Source of the DNA: Endozoicomonas sp. NE40
GTDB taxonomy: Bacteria > Pseudomonadota > Gammaproteobacteria > Pseudomonadales > Endozoicomonadaceae
Direction: 5' to 3'
Assembly: GCF_040549045.1 (NCBI RefSeq)
Contig: NZ_JBEWTB010000002.1
Location: 248,001-312,000 of the forward strand
DNA length: 64,000 nt
Shown: piece after piece, positions 52,766-61,614 of the stretch
How positions within the stretch are numbered: the first letter of the stretch is position 1
Layout of the letters: the number at the start of each line of letters is the position of its first letter
Translations under genes and position numbers: made by a program
The notes under the pieces: model-generated
The model's input: the letters and a program-made list of their open reading frames with translations, nothing else
Databases searched by the model: none
What the model was told of the DNA's origin: nothing

Positions 52766-54262
52766 ATGCACACTCCTAAAGTGCTGTCTGTATTTGCAGC
52801 GTTTTTTGTTTTCATACTCAATACGGCGTATGGAGGGTCTCTTTCAGGCAGGGTCGAAGACGATATTGTTTTTAGTTTAATTGTCACAAATGACGGCAAT
52901 ATAAAAGTGATATCCGAATATACACCTCCAAATGTCAGCAATTCAGAACCGCCAGCTCCTTCACCCGACTCCCGCTCAGAAGAAGAGCAACCCGCAACAG
53001 AGGAAGAACCTGGAAATGAAGAAAAAGAAGTTCCCGATACAGAAAAAGAGGCTTCAGATCAGGTAGTTAATGCTCCTCAGGAAGGAGAAGAGCCTTCCGA
53101 AGGCTCTTCTGATGAGATAACTACAGAAGCTCAGAAAGAAGAATTGCTTGCAAATGAAGCGACAGATCAGACTGGCGCAGAGCCTCAGGGGACGCCCAGT
53201 GTTATCAATGACATCGACCAGGTCTTATTAAGCTTTTACGGCAACCTGGAGAATCTGACACTCAGGCCAGTGCCTGATGCTGATGGCTGGTTCTCAGTCG
53301 TTGATGAGGAAAACCCATCAAGCAACCCTGTGTATCTTTCCATCGCTGATTCTCAGGGAGACCAGAACGGCTCCGATAGCGAGAATTCTGGTGAGTCGTT
53401 TTTCAGTCGAGTCAGCAGCTTTTTACGGGAAGACAACCACTCTGAAAATAACAACGCGGCTGCCCAAGCTCTTGCAACCGTACTATTGACTCCTGCAATA
53501 ATCCAACAAGTTCAAAACATGATGGCTCAGGCAGCGGTTCAATCGTACAGCCTGCGCCGGACTCGAATCGGCACCACCATTCATAGTTGCTTAGGGAGAT
53601 GCTTTAACAGTTATTCTGGTTTGGCGGTCACAACTGTAGAGGTAAGGGTGCCAAGACCCGGCCAGGGGTATACGCACAGCCATGAAGCATTCTCACATTC
53701 CGTTTCAGAATCCGGCGATGGTACCCAAATCGTTTACAGCTCCAGCCAGGGAACAGGGAATTATAATACGATGAACGTCACCATTGTCATTCCATACTCT
53801 TACGATGCACATGCTCTTGGTGTAACAACCGCTTACTGTAGCGATGGCAAGGAATGTGCTAGCAAGAAGAAGGACAAAGAGGATGACGATGGAAACCCGG
53901 ATGGGAAAGCACCTGGTGAAGGGCTCCTGCGTCGTACATATAATTATGCCTCAACTTTACTCAGCAGAATGGCAGGAAAAGGTAATAAATCAAACCAACA
54001 AGAAACTTCATCCAATACAGGAAAGGAAAAGCAAAGCTCTATGCATCCAGTCAACTCTGTCCTCGATCTACATAATTCCCTTACCGGCAATCACTACGAC
54101 ACCAGTTATCCAAACACGGAAGAATTGACACTATTAACGTTAAAACACGAAATCAAAGCTAATAATTTGCTTAATAAGGCCGCGAGAGCCCATTCTGCTG
54201 TCGGTTTAAATTCAGGTTTAAACCCTGCCAATCAGGCAAAGCCCGGGATCATGGGCTTTTAA
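52766..54262 (+). CDS. Secreted acidic hypothetical protein
   Basis: I do not recognise this 498-residue protein. AAGGAG lies nine bases before the ATG. It has a signal peptide (VLSVFAAFFVFILNTAYGGS, residues 6-25), then a very acidic Glu/Pro/Ser region (about 55-145) resembling a stalk. A central folded part has cysteines (SCLGRCFNSYSGLAVTTVEVRVPRPGQGYTHSHEAF) and an STN-rich beta segment, with a charged tail (KKKDKEDDDGNPDGK). An intrinsic terminator overlaps the stop. Confidence 0.6.
   Translation: MHTPKVLSVFAAFFVFILNTAYGGSLSGRVEDDIVFSLIVTNDGNIKVISEYTPPNVSNSEPPAPSPDSRSEEEQPATEEEPGNEEKEVPDTEKEASDQVVNAPQEGEEPSEGSSDEITTEAQKEELLANEATDQTGAEPQGTPSVINDIDQVLLSFYGNLENLTLRPVPDADGWFSVVDEENPSSNPVYLSIADSQGDQNGSDSENSGESFFSRVSSFLREDNHSENNNAAAQALATVLLTPAIIQQVQNMMAQAAVQSYSLRRTRIGTTIHSCLGRCFNSYSGLAVTTVEVRVPRPGQGYTHSHEAFSHSVSESGDGTQIVYSSSQGTGNYNTMNVTIVIPYSYDAHALGVTTAYCSDGKECASKKKDKEDDDGNPDGKAPGEGLLRRTYNYASTLLSRMAGKGNKSNQQETSSNTGKEKQSSMHPVNSVLDLHNSLTGNHYDTSYPNTEELTLLTLKHEIKANNLLNKAARAHSAVGLNSGLNPANQAKPGIMGF
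54238..54260 (+). terminator. Intrinsic terminator overlapping the stop of the acidic secreted protein
   Basis: Stem AAAGCCC / GGGCTTT (54238-54244, 54253-54259) with an eight-base loop and TTTT, directly at the TAA of the gene. Confidence 0.6.
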
Positions 54263-54283
54263 GAGAAACGTCATCCCATTATT

Positions 54284-54323
54284 ACAACACCTGATCACTA
54301 AACCTTGATTGATCAGGTGTTGT
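54284..54323. terminator. Stem-loop between convergent genes
   Basis: A perfect 14-bp inverted repeat (ACAACACCTGATCA, complement 54310-54323) with a 12-base loop lies between the acidic protein gene and the convergent DUF2721 gene. There is no long T-run on either side. Confidence 0.55.
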
Positions 54324-54332
54324 GCAAATCAT

Positions 54333-54725
54333 TTAATGGTCCATCTGCTGAACCTGCAGCTCCAGCGCATCAATCGATATTTTGATTTCCATCAGGCAGA
54401 TCACCAGAGAAACCAGCAGAAAAAGCAGGCTCAGTCCGAAAATAATAAACCCCCACTGAAACAGGTTTAAATGCAGCAAAAACATCACCAGCACACAACT
54501 GATAAAACTCATGATTCCGGCTCCCTGCATGTGTTTAATCAGCTTCATTCGCCGCCGCAGGTTTTCCAGCTGTCCCCTGATCACATGACTGTCCGGATTA
54601 TTCTGGTCTTCTTCGTGTAACGTTCGGATCAGAGAGGCAAGTGCCAGAAACTTGTTGGTATAAGAGAGAAACAGCAGAGAAATTGCCGGGAACAACAAAG
54701 CTGGCGTGGTAAGGGTCAACTGCAT
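54333..54725 (-). CDS. DUF2721 family membrane protein
   Basis: The 130-residue protein has the DUF2721 layout: TLTTPALLFPAISLLFLSYTNKFLALASLIRTLHEE, a charged helix with QLENLRRRMKLIKHMQ, then two hydrophobic segments (IMSFISCVLVMFLLHLNLF and IIFGLSLLFLLVSLVICLMEI) and ISIDALELQVQQM. Its function is unknown. Confidence 0.82.
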   Translation of the reverse strand: MQLTLTTPALLFPAISLLFLSYTNKFLALASLIRTLHEEDQNNPDSHVIRGQLENLRRRMKLIKHMQGAGIMSFISCVLVMFLLHLNLFQWGFIIFGLSLLFLLVSLVICLMEIKISIDALELQVQQMDH

Positions 54726-54811
54726 AAAACAACCAGTAAGGCCAAATAAAAAAACTATTATTTCGATAAATACTTAACTGTCAAATCATTTCAAACAGCT
54801 TTTCATACTTA

Positions 54812-55933
54812 TCAAAGCCCTGGCCTCTTCCGCTTAAAGAGCTCCAGCTGCAAAAATCGCTCTGGCGCACGCAGATCAATCAGCCGCACCCCCAGACCCA
54901 GCAACCGGACCGGCTTATTACCCCGTTCCCATGCCCTGATCATCAGGGTTTTGAAATGCTCTTCAGCATCCTGGTCATCCCGGTCTGGAATCTCTTCCAG
55001 TGTCGTCTGACTGAAGTCTGAAAATTTAACTTTTACAAAACGCTTCTGCACAGCGTATTCAGAGTTGATTCCGGAAAACCGTTGCGCCAGATCATCCAGC
55101 AGAGGCTTTACCTTCGCGACAATATCAGCCTCGCCGAGAAGATCAGTGTCGTAGGTATGTTCAACCGAAAGGGATTTACGCCGCCGCCCGGTTTCCACCG
55201 GACGTTCATCCACCCCGCGAGCCATTTCCCAGAGACGCTCACCAAAAGTGCCAAACCAGCGACACAGTTCCAGGGGAGAATACTGTCGTAACTGACCACA
55301 GGTAAAAATACCTTTGTTGTGCATTTTTTCAGCGGTTACTTTACCAACGCCATGTATCCGTTCAACCGGAAGCTCAAAAACAAAGTTCTCAATATCTGTG
55401 GGCGGGATAACAAATAAACCATTTGGCTTATTCCAGTCGCTGGCAATTTTGGCAAGAAACTTATTGGGTGCAGCGCCTACTGAAACGGTTATACCCACCT
55501 CTTCCCTGACCGCCCGCATAATGTCCTGTGCCATAAGTGTGGCACTGCCTTTGCATAACTCAACGCCCGTAACATCAAGGTATGCTTCATCAAGCGACAG
55601 AGGTTCGATAAGAGAGGTATAACGCTGAAAGATGTCGTGCATCTTCTTCGAGGCTTCTTTATAAATATCAAATCGTGGAGGAATAATTTTTAATTCAGGA
55701 CATAACCTGATGGCCTGAAACGACGCCATGGCAGAACGGACTCCCGCCTCTCTGGCCGCATAACTGCAGGTGGCGATCACTCCACGTCGTTCTGGCCTGC
55801 CTCCAACGGCAAAAGCCTTTCCTTTTAACGAAATATCTTCACGCTCTTCCACCGAGCAATAAAATGCATCTGCATCTACGTGCAGAATTTTACGATTTTC
55901 TCCGGGTAATGAAGTAGAAAGCTGATCAGACAT
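54812..55933 (-). CDS. dinB: DNA polymerase IV
   Basis: This Y-family polymerase does translesion synthesis. The 373-residue protein has KILHVDADAFYCSVE, YAAREAGVRSAMASFQA, PLSLDEAYLDVTGVEL with the catalytic Asp-Glu, NKFLAKIASDWNKPNGLFVI and the thumb and little-finger domains. The C-terminal QLELF is a sliding-clamp binding motif. A LexA box lies at 56002-56021, so it should be induced by DNA damage. Confidence 0.97.
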   Translation of the reverse strand: MSDQLSTSLPGENRKILHVDADAFYCSVEEREDISLKGKAFAVGGRPERRGVIATCSYAAREAGVRSAMASFQAIRLCPELKIIPPRFDIYKEASKKMHDIFQRYTSLIEPLSLDEAYLDVTGVELCKGSATLMAQDIMRAVREEVGITVSVGAAPNKFLAKIASDWNKPNGLFVIPPTDIENFVFELPVERIHGVGKVTAEKMHNKGIFTCGQLRQYSPLELCRWFGTFGERLWEMARGVDERPVETGRRRKSLSVEHTYDTDLLGEADIVAKVKPLLDDLAQRFSGINSEYAVQKRFVKVKFSDFSQTTLEEIPDRDDQDAEEHFKTLMIRAWERGNKPVRLLGLGVRLIDLRAPERFLQLELFKRKRPGL

Positions 55934-56001
55934 AACAGGTCAGTTACACAACAGGTTCATTACATCTATGTTACTGATTCATTGGCTTAATACGCAAGAA
56001 A

Positions 56002-56021
56002 AACTGTTTTTTTATACAGTA
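56002..56021. promoter_or_regulatory. LexA (SOS) box of dinB
   Basis: AACTGTTTTTTTATACAGTA matches the LexA consensus at 16 of 20 positions, with both CTGT and ACAG half-sites perfect and the correct eight-base spacing. It lies 69 bases upstream of dinB. Confidence 0.85.
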
Positions 56022-56201
56022 CAAAAAACCTGCTCAGACAAATATGGAACAAAAGTACTCATTTTTGGCAATAGCCACTTCCCCGTATTCCCATGTTATC
56101 CAGAAAGGCGTTGAATGCGCTCCACTGACTTCATTGCCGGGCCAGAAGACCAACATTCATCCAAAGTCCGATGATGACTCAGGCAGGTTCCTTTACCGAG
56201 C

Positions 56202-56244
56202 CATTCCTCATAAGTGTGCTGAGCCAGTGTACTTATGAGGAATG
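56202..56244. promoter_or_regulatory. 14-bp inverted repeat upstream of the acyltransferase gene
   Basis: CATTCCTCATAAGT (56202-56215) and its perfect complement (56231-56244) enclose 15 bases. The right arm overlaps an in-frame ATG at 56242, which argues for the later start at 56320. It may be an operator, a transcript hairpin, or a repeat remnant. Confidence 0.45.
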
Positions 56245-56319
56245 CCTCATAAACCTTGTTGTTTAAACAACATTGCTATTTCAACAACGTTTTCCAACGA
56301 GAGAATCACGGCACTGCAA

Positions 56320-56964
56320 ATGCGCTTTACGATTTTCAATACACCGGTTATTCGCCCGTTATTTGTCCTGATTGCCAGACTGGGACTGTTTTTGTCCGGC
56401 TGGAAAGTGGAAGGTAAAAAGCCCAAGGCGCCAAGGTTTATCCTTGTTGCTGCACCACATACCAGCAACTGGGATTTTTTCTATGGTATTGCCATTGGCC
56501 TGTGTACTGGCGTTCACTGTTACTGGATGGGCAAATCCAGCCTGTTCTGGGGACCTTTTGGACCCATCATGCGCTGGCTTGGCGGCATTGCCGTCGACCG
56601 CACAAAACCGAAAAGCATGGTAGAGCAGACGGTTTGTGCCTTCAAAGGCAACAAACAGCTCCGTCTGGTTATCTGCCCGGAAGGCACCCGTGCCAGAGGG
56701 GATCGCTGGCGCACCGGTTTTTATCATGTGGCTAAAAACGCTAATATTCCCATTGTTCTGGGATATCTGGACTTCAAGCGCAAAGTAGGTGGCTTTGGTC
56801 CAATAGTGAAACCGACCGACAACATGGAAAAAGACCTGTGTGAAATTCAGGCCTTCTATGAGGGAATTACCGGCAAGTTTCCGGAGCGCTTCAGCCCGGT
56901 ACAATCCCAAAGCTGCTGCACCCAGTACGCAGACACACCAGCAAAAGCTGTGATCGCAAAATAA
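56320..56964 (+). CDS. PlsC-type 1-acyl-glycerol-3-phosphate acyltransferase family protein
   Basis: The 214-residue protein has VAAPHTSNWDFFYG (the HX4D catalytic motif), MGKSSLFWGPFGPIMRWLGGIAVDR and the substrate motif VICPEGTRARGDRWRTGFYHVA, then IPIVLGYLDFKRKVGGFGPIVKPT. A hydrophobic N-terminal segment (IRPLFVLIARLGLFLSGW) anchors it to the inner membrane. The ATG at 56320 gives the family N-terminus MRFTIFNTPVIRPL; the ATG at 56242 would add 26 unlike residues. Confidence 0.85.
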   Translation: MRFTIFNTPVIRPLFVLIARLGLFLSGWKVEGKKPKAPRFILVAAPHTSNWDFFYGIAIGLCTGVHCYWMGKSSLFWGPFGPIMRWLGGIAVDRTKPKSMVEQTVCAFKGNKQLRLVICPEGTRARGDRWRTGFYHVAKNANIPIVLGYLDFKRKVGGFGPIVKPTDNMEKDLCEIQAFYEGITGKFPERFSPVQSQSCCTQYADTPAKAVIAK

Positions 56965-57060
56965 TTCTATTGCCGTTTCGTAACTGCAGATTATGAAAAC
57001 GGCATTTTCATAGCAAACTAGCGCTTTACACTCCCCTGACAAGATGGCAATCTCAATGGT

Positions 57061-57783
57061 ATGGAACACACCATAATAATTGCTGACGACCACCCCCTCT
57101 TCCGGGCTGCACTGCAGGCAGCGTTACGGCAGGGGCTGATAAATCCCGAGATACACGAGGCGGGCTCGATAGCGGCGCTACAGTCAGTGCTGGGACAGGT
57201 TCCCAGCCCTGACCTGATCCTGCTTGATCTGCACATGCCCGGCGCTCATGGTTTGTCTGGCCTTATCTTTCTTCGGGGACACTACCCCGAGGTACCGGTT
57301 GCCATCGTTTCAGCCTCCGACGACCAGCAGGTCATCCAGCGCGCCATGCAGCACGGTGCTCACGGTTTCATTCCAAAATCCTCACCACTGGATACCCTGA
57401 AAGAAGCGATCGGCAGAATACTGGATGGCGAAGTCTGGCTACCCGGCAATATGGCAGGTATCGCCACGCAGCAGGAAACACCGGATATCGAACAAAAGCT
57501 TGCTTCCCTGACTCCGCAGCAGTTCCGGGTACTGGGCATGATCAGTGAAGGTCTGCTGAACAAGCAGATCGCCTACGATCTGGAAGTGTCAGAAGCCACG
57601 ATCAAGGCTCACGTTACCGCTATTTTCAAAAAGCTGGGGGTTCGTAACCGCACCCAGGCGGTTATTGCCATGAAAGAGCTGGAAATTGATCAACCCGGTA
57701 GCAATTCACCCAGCGAGTCACCTGGCGAGTCACCCAGCAATTCACCCAACGAGCCAGATAACAATCAGGCTCCGGATATTTGA
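57061..57783 (+). CDS. crbR: LuxR-type response regulator CrbR (ErdR-like)
   Basis: The 240-residue protein has a receiver domain (IIIADDHPLFRAAL, phospho-acceptor in LILLDLHMP, D56; conserved K in FIPKSS) and a LuxR helix-turn-helix (LTPQQFRVLGMISEGLLNKQIAYDLEVSEATIKAHVTAIFKKLGVRNRTQAV). In Vibrio and Pseudomonas this regulator is phosphorylated by CrbS/MxtR and activates acs. Here its partner gene is convergent, with a 19-base 3' overlap, and acs is next. The last 30 residues are a Ser/Pro/Asn/Glu tail (SPSESPGESPSNSPNEP) made by 12-base DNA repeats (about 57700-57757), unusual for the family. Confidence 0.88.
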   Translation: MEHTIIIADDHPLFRAALQAALRQGLINPEIHEAGSIAALQSVLGQVPSPDLILLDLHMPGAHGLSGLIFLRGHYPEVPVAIVSASDDQQVIQRAMQHGAHGFIPKSSPLDTLKEAIGRILDGEVWLPGNMAGIATQQETPDIEQKLASLTPQQFRVLGMISEGLLNKQIAYDLEVSEATIKAHVTAIFKKLGVRNRTQAVIAMKELEIDQPGSNSPSESPGESPSNSPNEPDNNQAPDI

Positions 57784-60700
57784 GCGACAGATGTCAACAA
57801 TGCCCTGAGAGCTGCCGGTTTAACCGGTTTGCTGAGAAAACGAATTCCCAGCTCCAGACATTGTTCACGCAGATTCTGGCGGGTAGTCGCCGTGATCAAT
57901 ACCGCCGGAATATCATGTTCGCTGAGTTCCCGAAGCTGCCGGATCAGTTCTATACCGTTGCAACACTCTTCCAACTGATAATCCATCAGCAACACATCAG
58001 GAATCTGTCGTTCAATAAGTCGAACGGCCTGATCACGCCCATCAGCACACTCAACCGTACAGCCCCATCGCTGTAACAGACTGGACATTCCCACAAGGAT
58101 GTCTTCTTCATTATCAACACAGAGAACCTTCAGGTGACTCAGGGAGCTGGCTGGCAGCATGACCCGATGCTGTTGCACAATCCTGCGCTCGACCGTATCC
58201 AGGCAAACCGAAAAAACCGTTCCTTTCCCGGACAAAGAACGTAACCGCAGTTGGTGCCCCAGTACATCGGCAATGCCTTTAGCAATGGAAAGACCCAACC
58301 CCAGCCCTTTGCCATCCTGACGCAGTCGTTCAAACTCACTGAAAATCAGTTCCTGTTTATCTTCCGGAATGCCAGGACCATTATCCCGAACCTCTATTCG
58401 CAACTGTCGGCTACTGGTACGACGTACGACCAGCATGACTCTGCCAGGGCTACCATTAGAGCTACCATCAGAGCCGCTGTAACGAAATGCATTGGTGAGA
58501 AAGTTCTGCAACAGCCTGCGCAAAAGATTTGGATCGCTGCGTACCCAGGCGACTGTCGACACCAGTCTGAAATCCAGCCCTTCCTGCTCAGCCAGTAAAT
58601 CAAATTCAGACTTCAATGGCCCCAGAACCTCTGACAGACAAAACTCACGAATACTGGCCCGTAACTTCCCGGCCTCAAGCCTCGACATATCCAGAATATC
58701 TTTCAACAGCCGCTCGGCGGATTCCAGAGAACTGTTTAAATGAGCGGTCAGGGCATGGGCTTCATCCGGCAGCTGAGACGATTCCAGCGATGCCGCAAAC
58801 AGGCGCGCCGCATTCATTGGCTGCATCAGGTCATGGCTGACCGCCGCAAAAAAACGCGACCGGGAACGGTTAGCCGCTTCGGCCTGAGCCCTGGCCTGCT
58901 CCAGCGCCCGGTTAAGCTCAGACAGCTCCATCGTACGTTCCTGAACCCGCTGTTCAAGACTTTCATTCACGTCTTTAAGAGCTTGCTCAACCTGTCTGAA
59001 TTCGGTGATATCGGTGAAACTCATAACAAAACCACCGCCCGGCATCGGGTTGCCGCGAATCTCAATCACCTTGCCATCAGGATGCCTGCGTTCGGACTTA
59101 TGCGCACAACCTTGCTGCATAAAACCTACGCGTTTCAGCACATGCTCTTCTGCCGAACCGGGGCCACACAGCCCTCGCCGGGCATTATGGAAAATAATCT
59201 CCTCAACCGGACGACCCACCGTAATCAATGATTCCGGATACTTAAACAGTTCGACGTAACGACGGTTCCATGCCACCAGTTGCAGGTTTTTATCGACAAC
59301 GCTTACCCCCTGTTCCAGATTTTCAATAGCGCCCTGCAACAGCTCACGGTTAAACTGCAGCACTTCTGATGCCTCATCAACAATCGCCTCAACATCCTCA
59401 AGGCGCATCTGTCCACCAGCCAGTGACGCTTTCATGACCACCTTGGCAGAAGTTGCCCCCATAACACCTGCCAGCAGACGTTCAGAGGCCAGCAGCACTT
59501 CCCTGTCCACCAGGGCGGTTCCGGATACGCCGTTGAGCTGCCTTTCCATCAGCGCTTCAACCTTACCGGCATCCACGAAACGTACCAGCAACGCCTGTAA
59601 CTCCTCTTTCGTGACTCTGGCATTGCGATAAGATTCCGTATCACCCTCTGACACATTCATAAACTGATGCGCCTGACGCAGCTCCACACCGGAAGGCCGG
59701 AAACAAAAACAACCGGCAATATACAGCAGGCTGTTAACAACAAAAGCGATCAGAGTTCCACTGAAAGGGCGGGAGGTGGCTTCAAAACCAAACAGCGACT
59801 GAGGCTTTAACGCAGACAAACCGAACAGGCCATCCTGCATGATTGAAACAGGCAGCCAGCCACTCTGAACAAACAATGGCACAACCAGCGTAAAGAGCCA
59901 TACCGAAGCGCCTCCCAGCAACCCCAGATAGACCGCTTTGTGGTTACTGTCACGGATATACAACCCACCCAGAACAGCAGGCAACAACTGAATAGCGGCC
60001 CCAAGTGACAGCTGCCCCAGCCCCGCCAGCCCCGGTATGCCAGTACTGCTCTCCATAAGCCGGTAGAGCATGTACGTCAGCAGCAGAAGTGCAATGATGA
60101 CTGTGCGACGAACATTCAGCAGCAAACCACTGAAACGATAAAAGTTGCGCTCATCATTCCGGGAGCTGCGCAAAATAATTGGCATTAGTATTTCATTGGA
60201 CACCATGGTGGACAGTGAAAGGGTTGCGACAATCACCATGCTGATGGCTGCCGACACACCTCCCATATAAACCAGAACCGACATAACTTCTGAACCAAGA
60301 GCCTGAGGCAGAAGAATGACGTAGCTGTCGGCCGATACCGTGTTCCCAAGTACCTGTTGACCGGCATAAGTCAGTGGCAGTATCAGGACACTGATCAGCA
60401 CCAGATACAGGGGGAACAACCAGCGGGAACGATGAAAATCTTTAATATCCGAATTCTCTACAACAATCGTGTGGAACTCTCTGGGTAGGCAGATTACGGA
60501 AGCCATCATGATAAAAGTGGGAAAAATCAGGACATCAAACCAGTTGCCGGGCGGCTGCATCCAGTCACGGGTATCCGGTAGCTGAAACGACGATTCTCCC
60601 GCGCCAAATACCTTCCAGCAAACCCAGCCCCCCACCACCAGAAACGCCGTCAGCTTCAGAACAGACTCGAAAGCAATAGCCGTCATAACACCCTGCTGAT

Positions 60701-61244
60701 GCTCGGTTGTGTCTATCCGCCGGGTGCCAAAGATAATGACAAACACTGCCAGCAGTGCTGTAACCACCAGCACCAGATCCTGAAAGTTAATACCGCCCTC
60801 TCCCCGAAAAGACAACAGATCAAACCCCATGACAATGGCTTTCAGTTGCAGGGCAATATAAGGCAGAGACCCCAGCACCAGAATAAAGGTCACCAGTGCG
60901 GCAAGCCCCCGGGACTTACCGTGGCGGGAAGCAATGAAATCAGCAATAGAGGTAATATTGGCTTTTTTACTGACCAGAATAAGCTTGTTCAGCACTTTCC
61001 AGAACAGTGTGAACATCAGCATCGGTCCCAGAAAGACCGGTACAAACGACCATGGTTCAGTACTGGCCTGCCCCACTGTGCCAAAAAAAGACCACGAAGA
61101 ACAATAAACCGCCAGCGACAAGCCATAAATATAAGATCGCCATTGTGTTTTTTTTCTGAGGTCAATGCGATCCCCGTACCAGGCCACTCCAAACAAGCCT
61201 GCCACATACAACATAGCAATCAGTGCCAGTAACCAACCCGTCAT
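57765..61244 (-). CDS. crbS: Hybrid histidine kinase with solute-symporter domain, CrbS (MxtR-like)
   Basis: The 1159-residue protein starts with a sodium/solute symporter (SSSF) domain of about 13 membrane helices (residues 5-520). A linker/STAC-like region follows (about 540-620), then PAS (about 630-750), a coiled coil, HisKA with FFAAVSHDLMQPMNAARLF (H804), HATPase with LLQNFLTNAFRYS and GKGLGLGLSIAKG, and a C-terminal receiver with VLLMDYQLEECCNG (D1088). CrbS proteins sense acetate-related signals and control acs through CrbR. The gene is divergent from acs and convergent with crbR, so all three form one locus. Confidence 0.92.
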   Translation of the reverse strand: MTGWLLALIAMLYVAGLFGVAWYGDRIDLRKKTQWRSYIYGLSLAVYCSSWSFFGTVGQASTEPWSFVPVFLGPMLMFTLFWKVLNKLILVSKKANITSIADFIASRHGKSRGLAALVTFILVLGSLPYIALQLKAIVMGFDLLSFRGEGGINFQDLVLVVTALLAVFVIIFGTRRIDTTEHQQGVMTAIAFESVLKLTAFLVVGGWVCWKVFGAGESSFQLPDTRDWMQPPGNWFDVLIFPTFIMMASVICLPREFHTIVVENSDIKDFHRSRWLFPLYLVLISVLILPLTYAGQQVLGNTVSADSYVILLPQALGSEVMSVLVYMGGVSAAISMVIVATLSLSTMVSNEILMPIILRSSRNDERNFYRFSGLLLNVRRTVIIALLLLTYMLYRLMESSTGIPGLAGLGQLSLGAAIQLLPAVLGGLYIRDSNHKAVYLGLLGGASVWLFTLVVPLFVQSGWLPVSIMQDGLFGLSALKPQSLFGFEATSRPFSGTLIAFVVNSLLYIAGCFCFRPSGVELRQAHQFMNVSEGDTESYRNARVTKEELQALLVRFVDAGKVEALMERQLNGVSGTALVDREVLLASERLLAGVMGATSAKVVMKASLAGGQMRLEDVEAIVDEASEVLQFNRELLQGAIENLEQGVSVVDKNLQLVAWNRRYVELFKYPESLITVGRPVEEIIFHNARRGLCGPGSAEEHVLKRVGFMQQGCAHKSERRHPDGKVIEIRGNPMPGGGFVMSFTDITEFRQVEQALKDVNESLEQRVQERTMELSELNRALEQARAQAEAANRSRSRFFAAVSHDLMQPMNAARLFAASLESSQLPDEAHALTAHLNSSLESAERLLKDILDMSRLEAGKLRASIREFCLSEVLGPLKSEFDLLAEQEGLDFRLVSTVAWVRSDPNLLRRLLQNFLTNAFRYSGSDGSSNGSPGRVMLVVRRTSSRQLRIEVRDNGPGIPEDKQELIFSEFERLRQDGKGLGLGLSIAKGIADVLGHQLRLRSLSGKGTVFSVCLDTVERRIVQQHRVMLPASSLSHLKVLCVDNEEDILVGMSSLLQRWGCTVECADGRDQAVRLIERQIPDVLLMDYQLEECCNGIELIRQLRELSEHDIPAVLITATTRQNLREQCLELGIRFLSKPVKPAALRALLTSVAQISGA

Positions 61245-61362
61245 ATCAGTAATTTTTCAGTTCATGTTTTTTACAGGCAGTTATACACGGGTCTTCGACT
61301 AAAGTCTCATGGTGATATGACCTTTGACTGCTAATTTTCTGTCTCGTAACCGGATTGTACAG

Positions 61363-61379
61363 TGTGAACTCAGTTCACA
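61363..61379. promoter_or_regulatory. 17-bp palindrome upstream of acs
   Basis: TGTGAACT-C-AGTTCACA is perfect. It resembles a CRP site (TGTGA-N6-TCACA) but has seven central bases instead of six, so CRP binding is doubtful. A dimeric regulator is likely. Confidence 0.5.
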
Positions 61380-61425
61380 AACTAACGCCCTGTGCGATTC
61401 TGGTTACTAGCAAGTAGGTGCTATT

Positions 61426-61454
61426 GGCGGCAGGTTTTACCCACCGCCTTTTTT
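61426..61454 (+). terminator. Terminator-like hairpin in the acs leader
   Basis: GGCGG-CA-GGT-TTT-ACC-CA-CCGCC forms a stem with one internal mismatch pair and is followed by six T. It points towards acs, 160 bases before its ATG, so it either ends a short upstream RNA or attenuates acs transcription. Confidence 0.6.
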
Positions 61455-61483
61455 GTTTGTAAATTGTCCATAACTATACAAAC
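61455..61483. promoter_or_regulatory. Inverted repeat near the acs promoter, candidate CrbR site
   Basis: GTTTGTA (61455-61461) and TACAAAC (61477-61483) are perfect complements 15 bases apart. TATACA inside the right arm could be a -10 element. Assignment to CrbR is inference from position only. Confidence 0.35.
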
Positions 61484-61614
61484 AGCTGCACAAAGGGCTA
61501 AACAATGGCCTGTCAGGAATAAGACAAAGGTCTAATTCCCCGGAGCGATACCATCCGTAAGATTAGTCACTGACATCCGAACACTATAAAAATAACAACA
61601 TCAGGATACATTGT

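Larger units (their letters stand above)
55934..56319. other. 386-base gap between dinB and the acyltransferase gene
   Basis: It contains the dinB LexA box and a strong inverted repeat (56202-56244), listed separately. A 64-codon + frame at 56044-56238 and an in-frame ATG at 56242 look fortuitous: no ribosome site, no family pattern. Confidence 0.5.
61245..61614. other. 370-base divergent control region between crbS and acs
   Basis: No protein gene is seen. Going from crbS to acs there are a perfect 17-bp palindrome (61363-61379), a terminator-like hairpin with six T on the + strand (61426-61454) and an inverted repeat (61455-61483). TTGACT at 61324-61329 could be a -35 element on +, but the matching -10 is weak. 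Confidence 0.6.

Noticed and set aside
56044..56238. 64-codon + strand frame between dinB and the acyltransferase gene
   Set aside because: No ribosome site, no family pattern, and it runs into the inverted repeat at 56202.
61363..61379. CRP binding site upstream of acs
   Set aside because: The half-sites TGTGA and TCACA are present, but the spacer is seven rather than six bases, so it is listed only as a palindrome.
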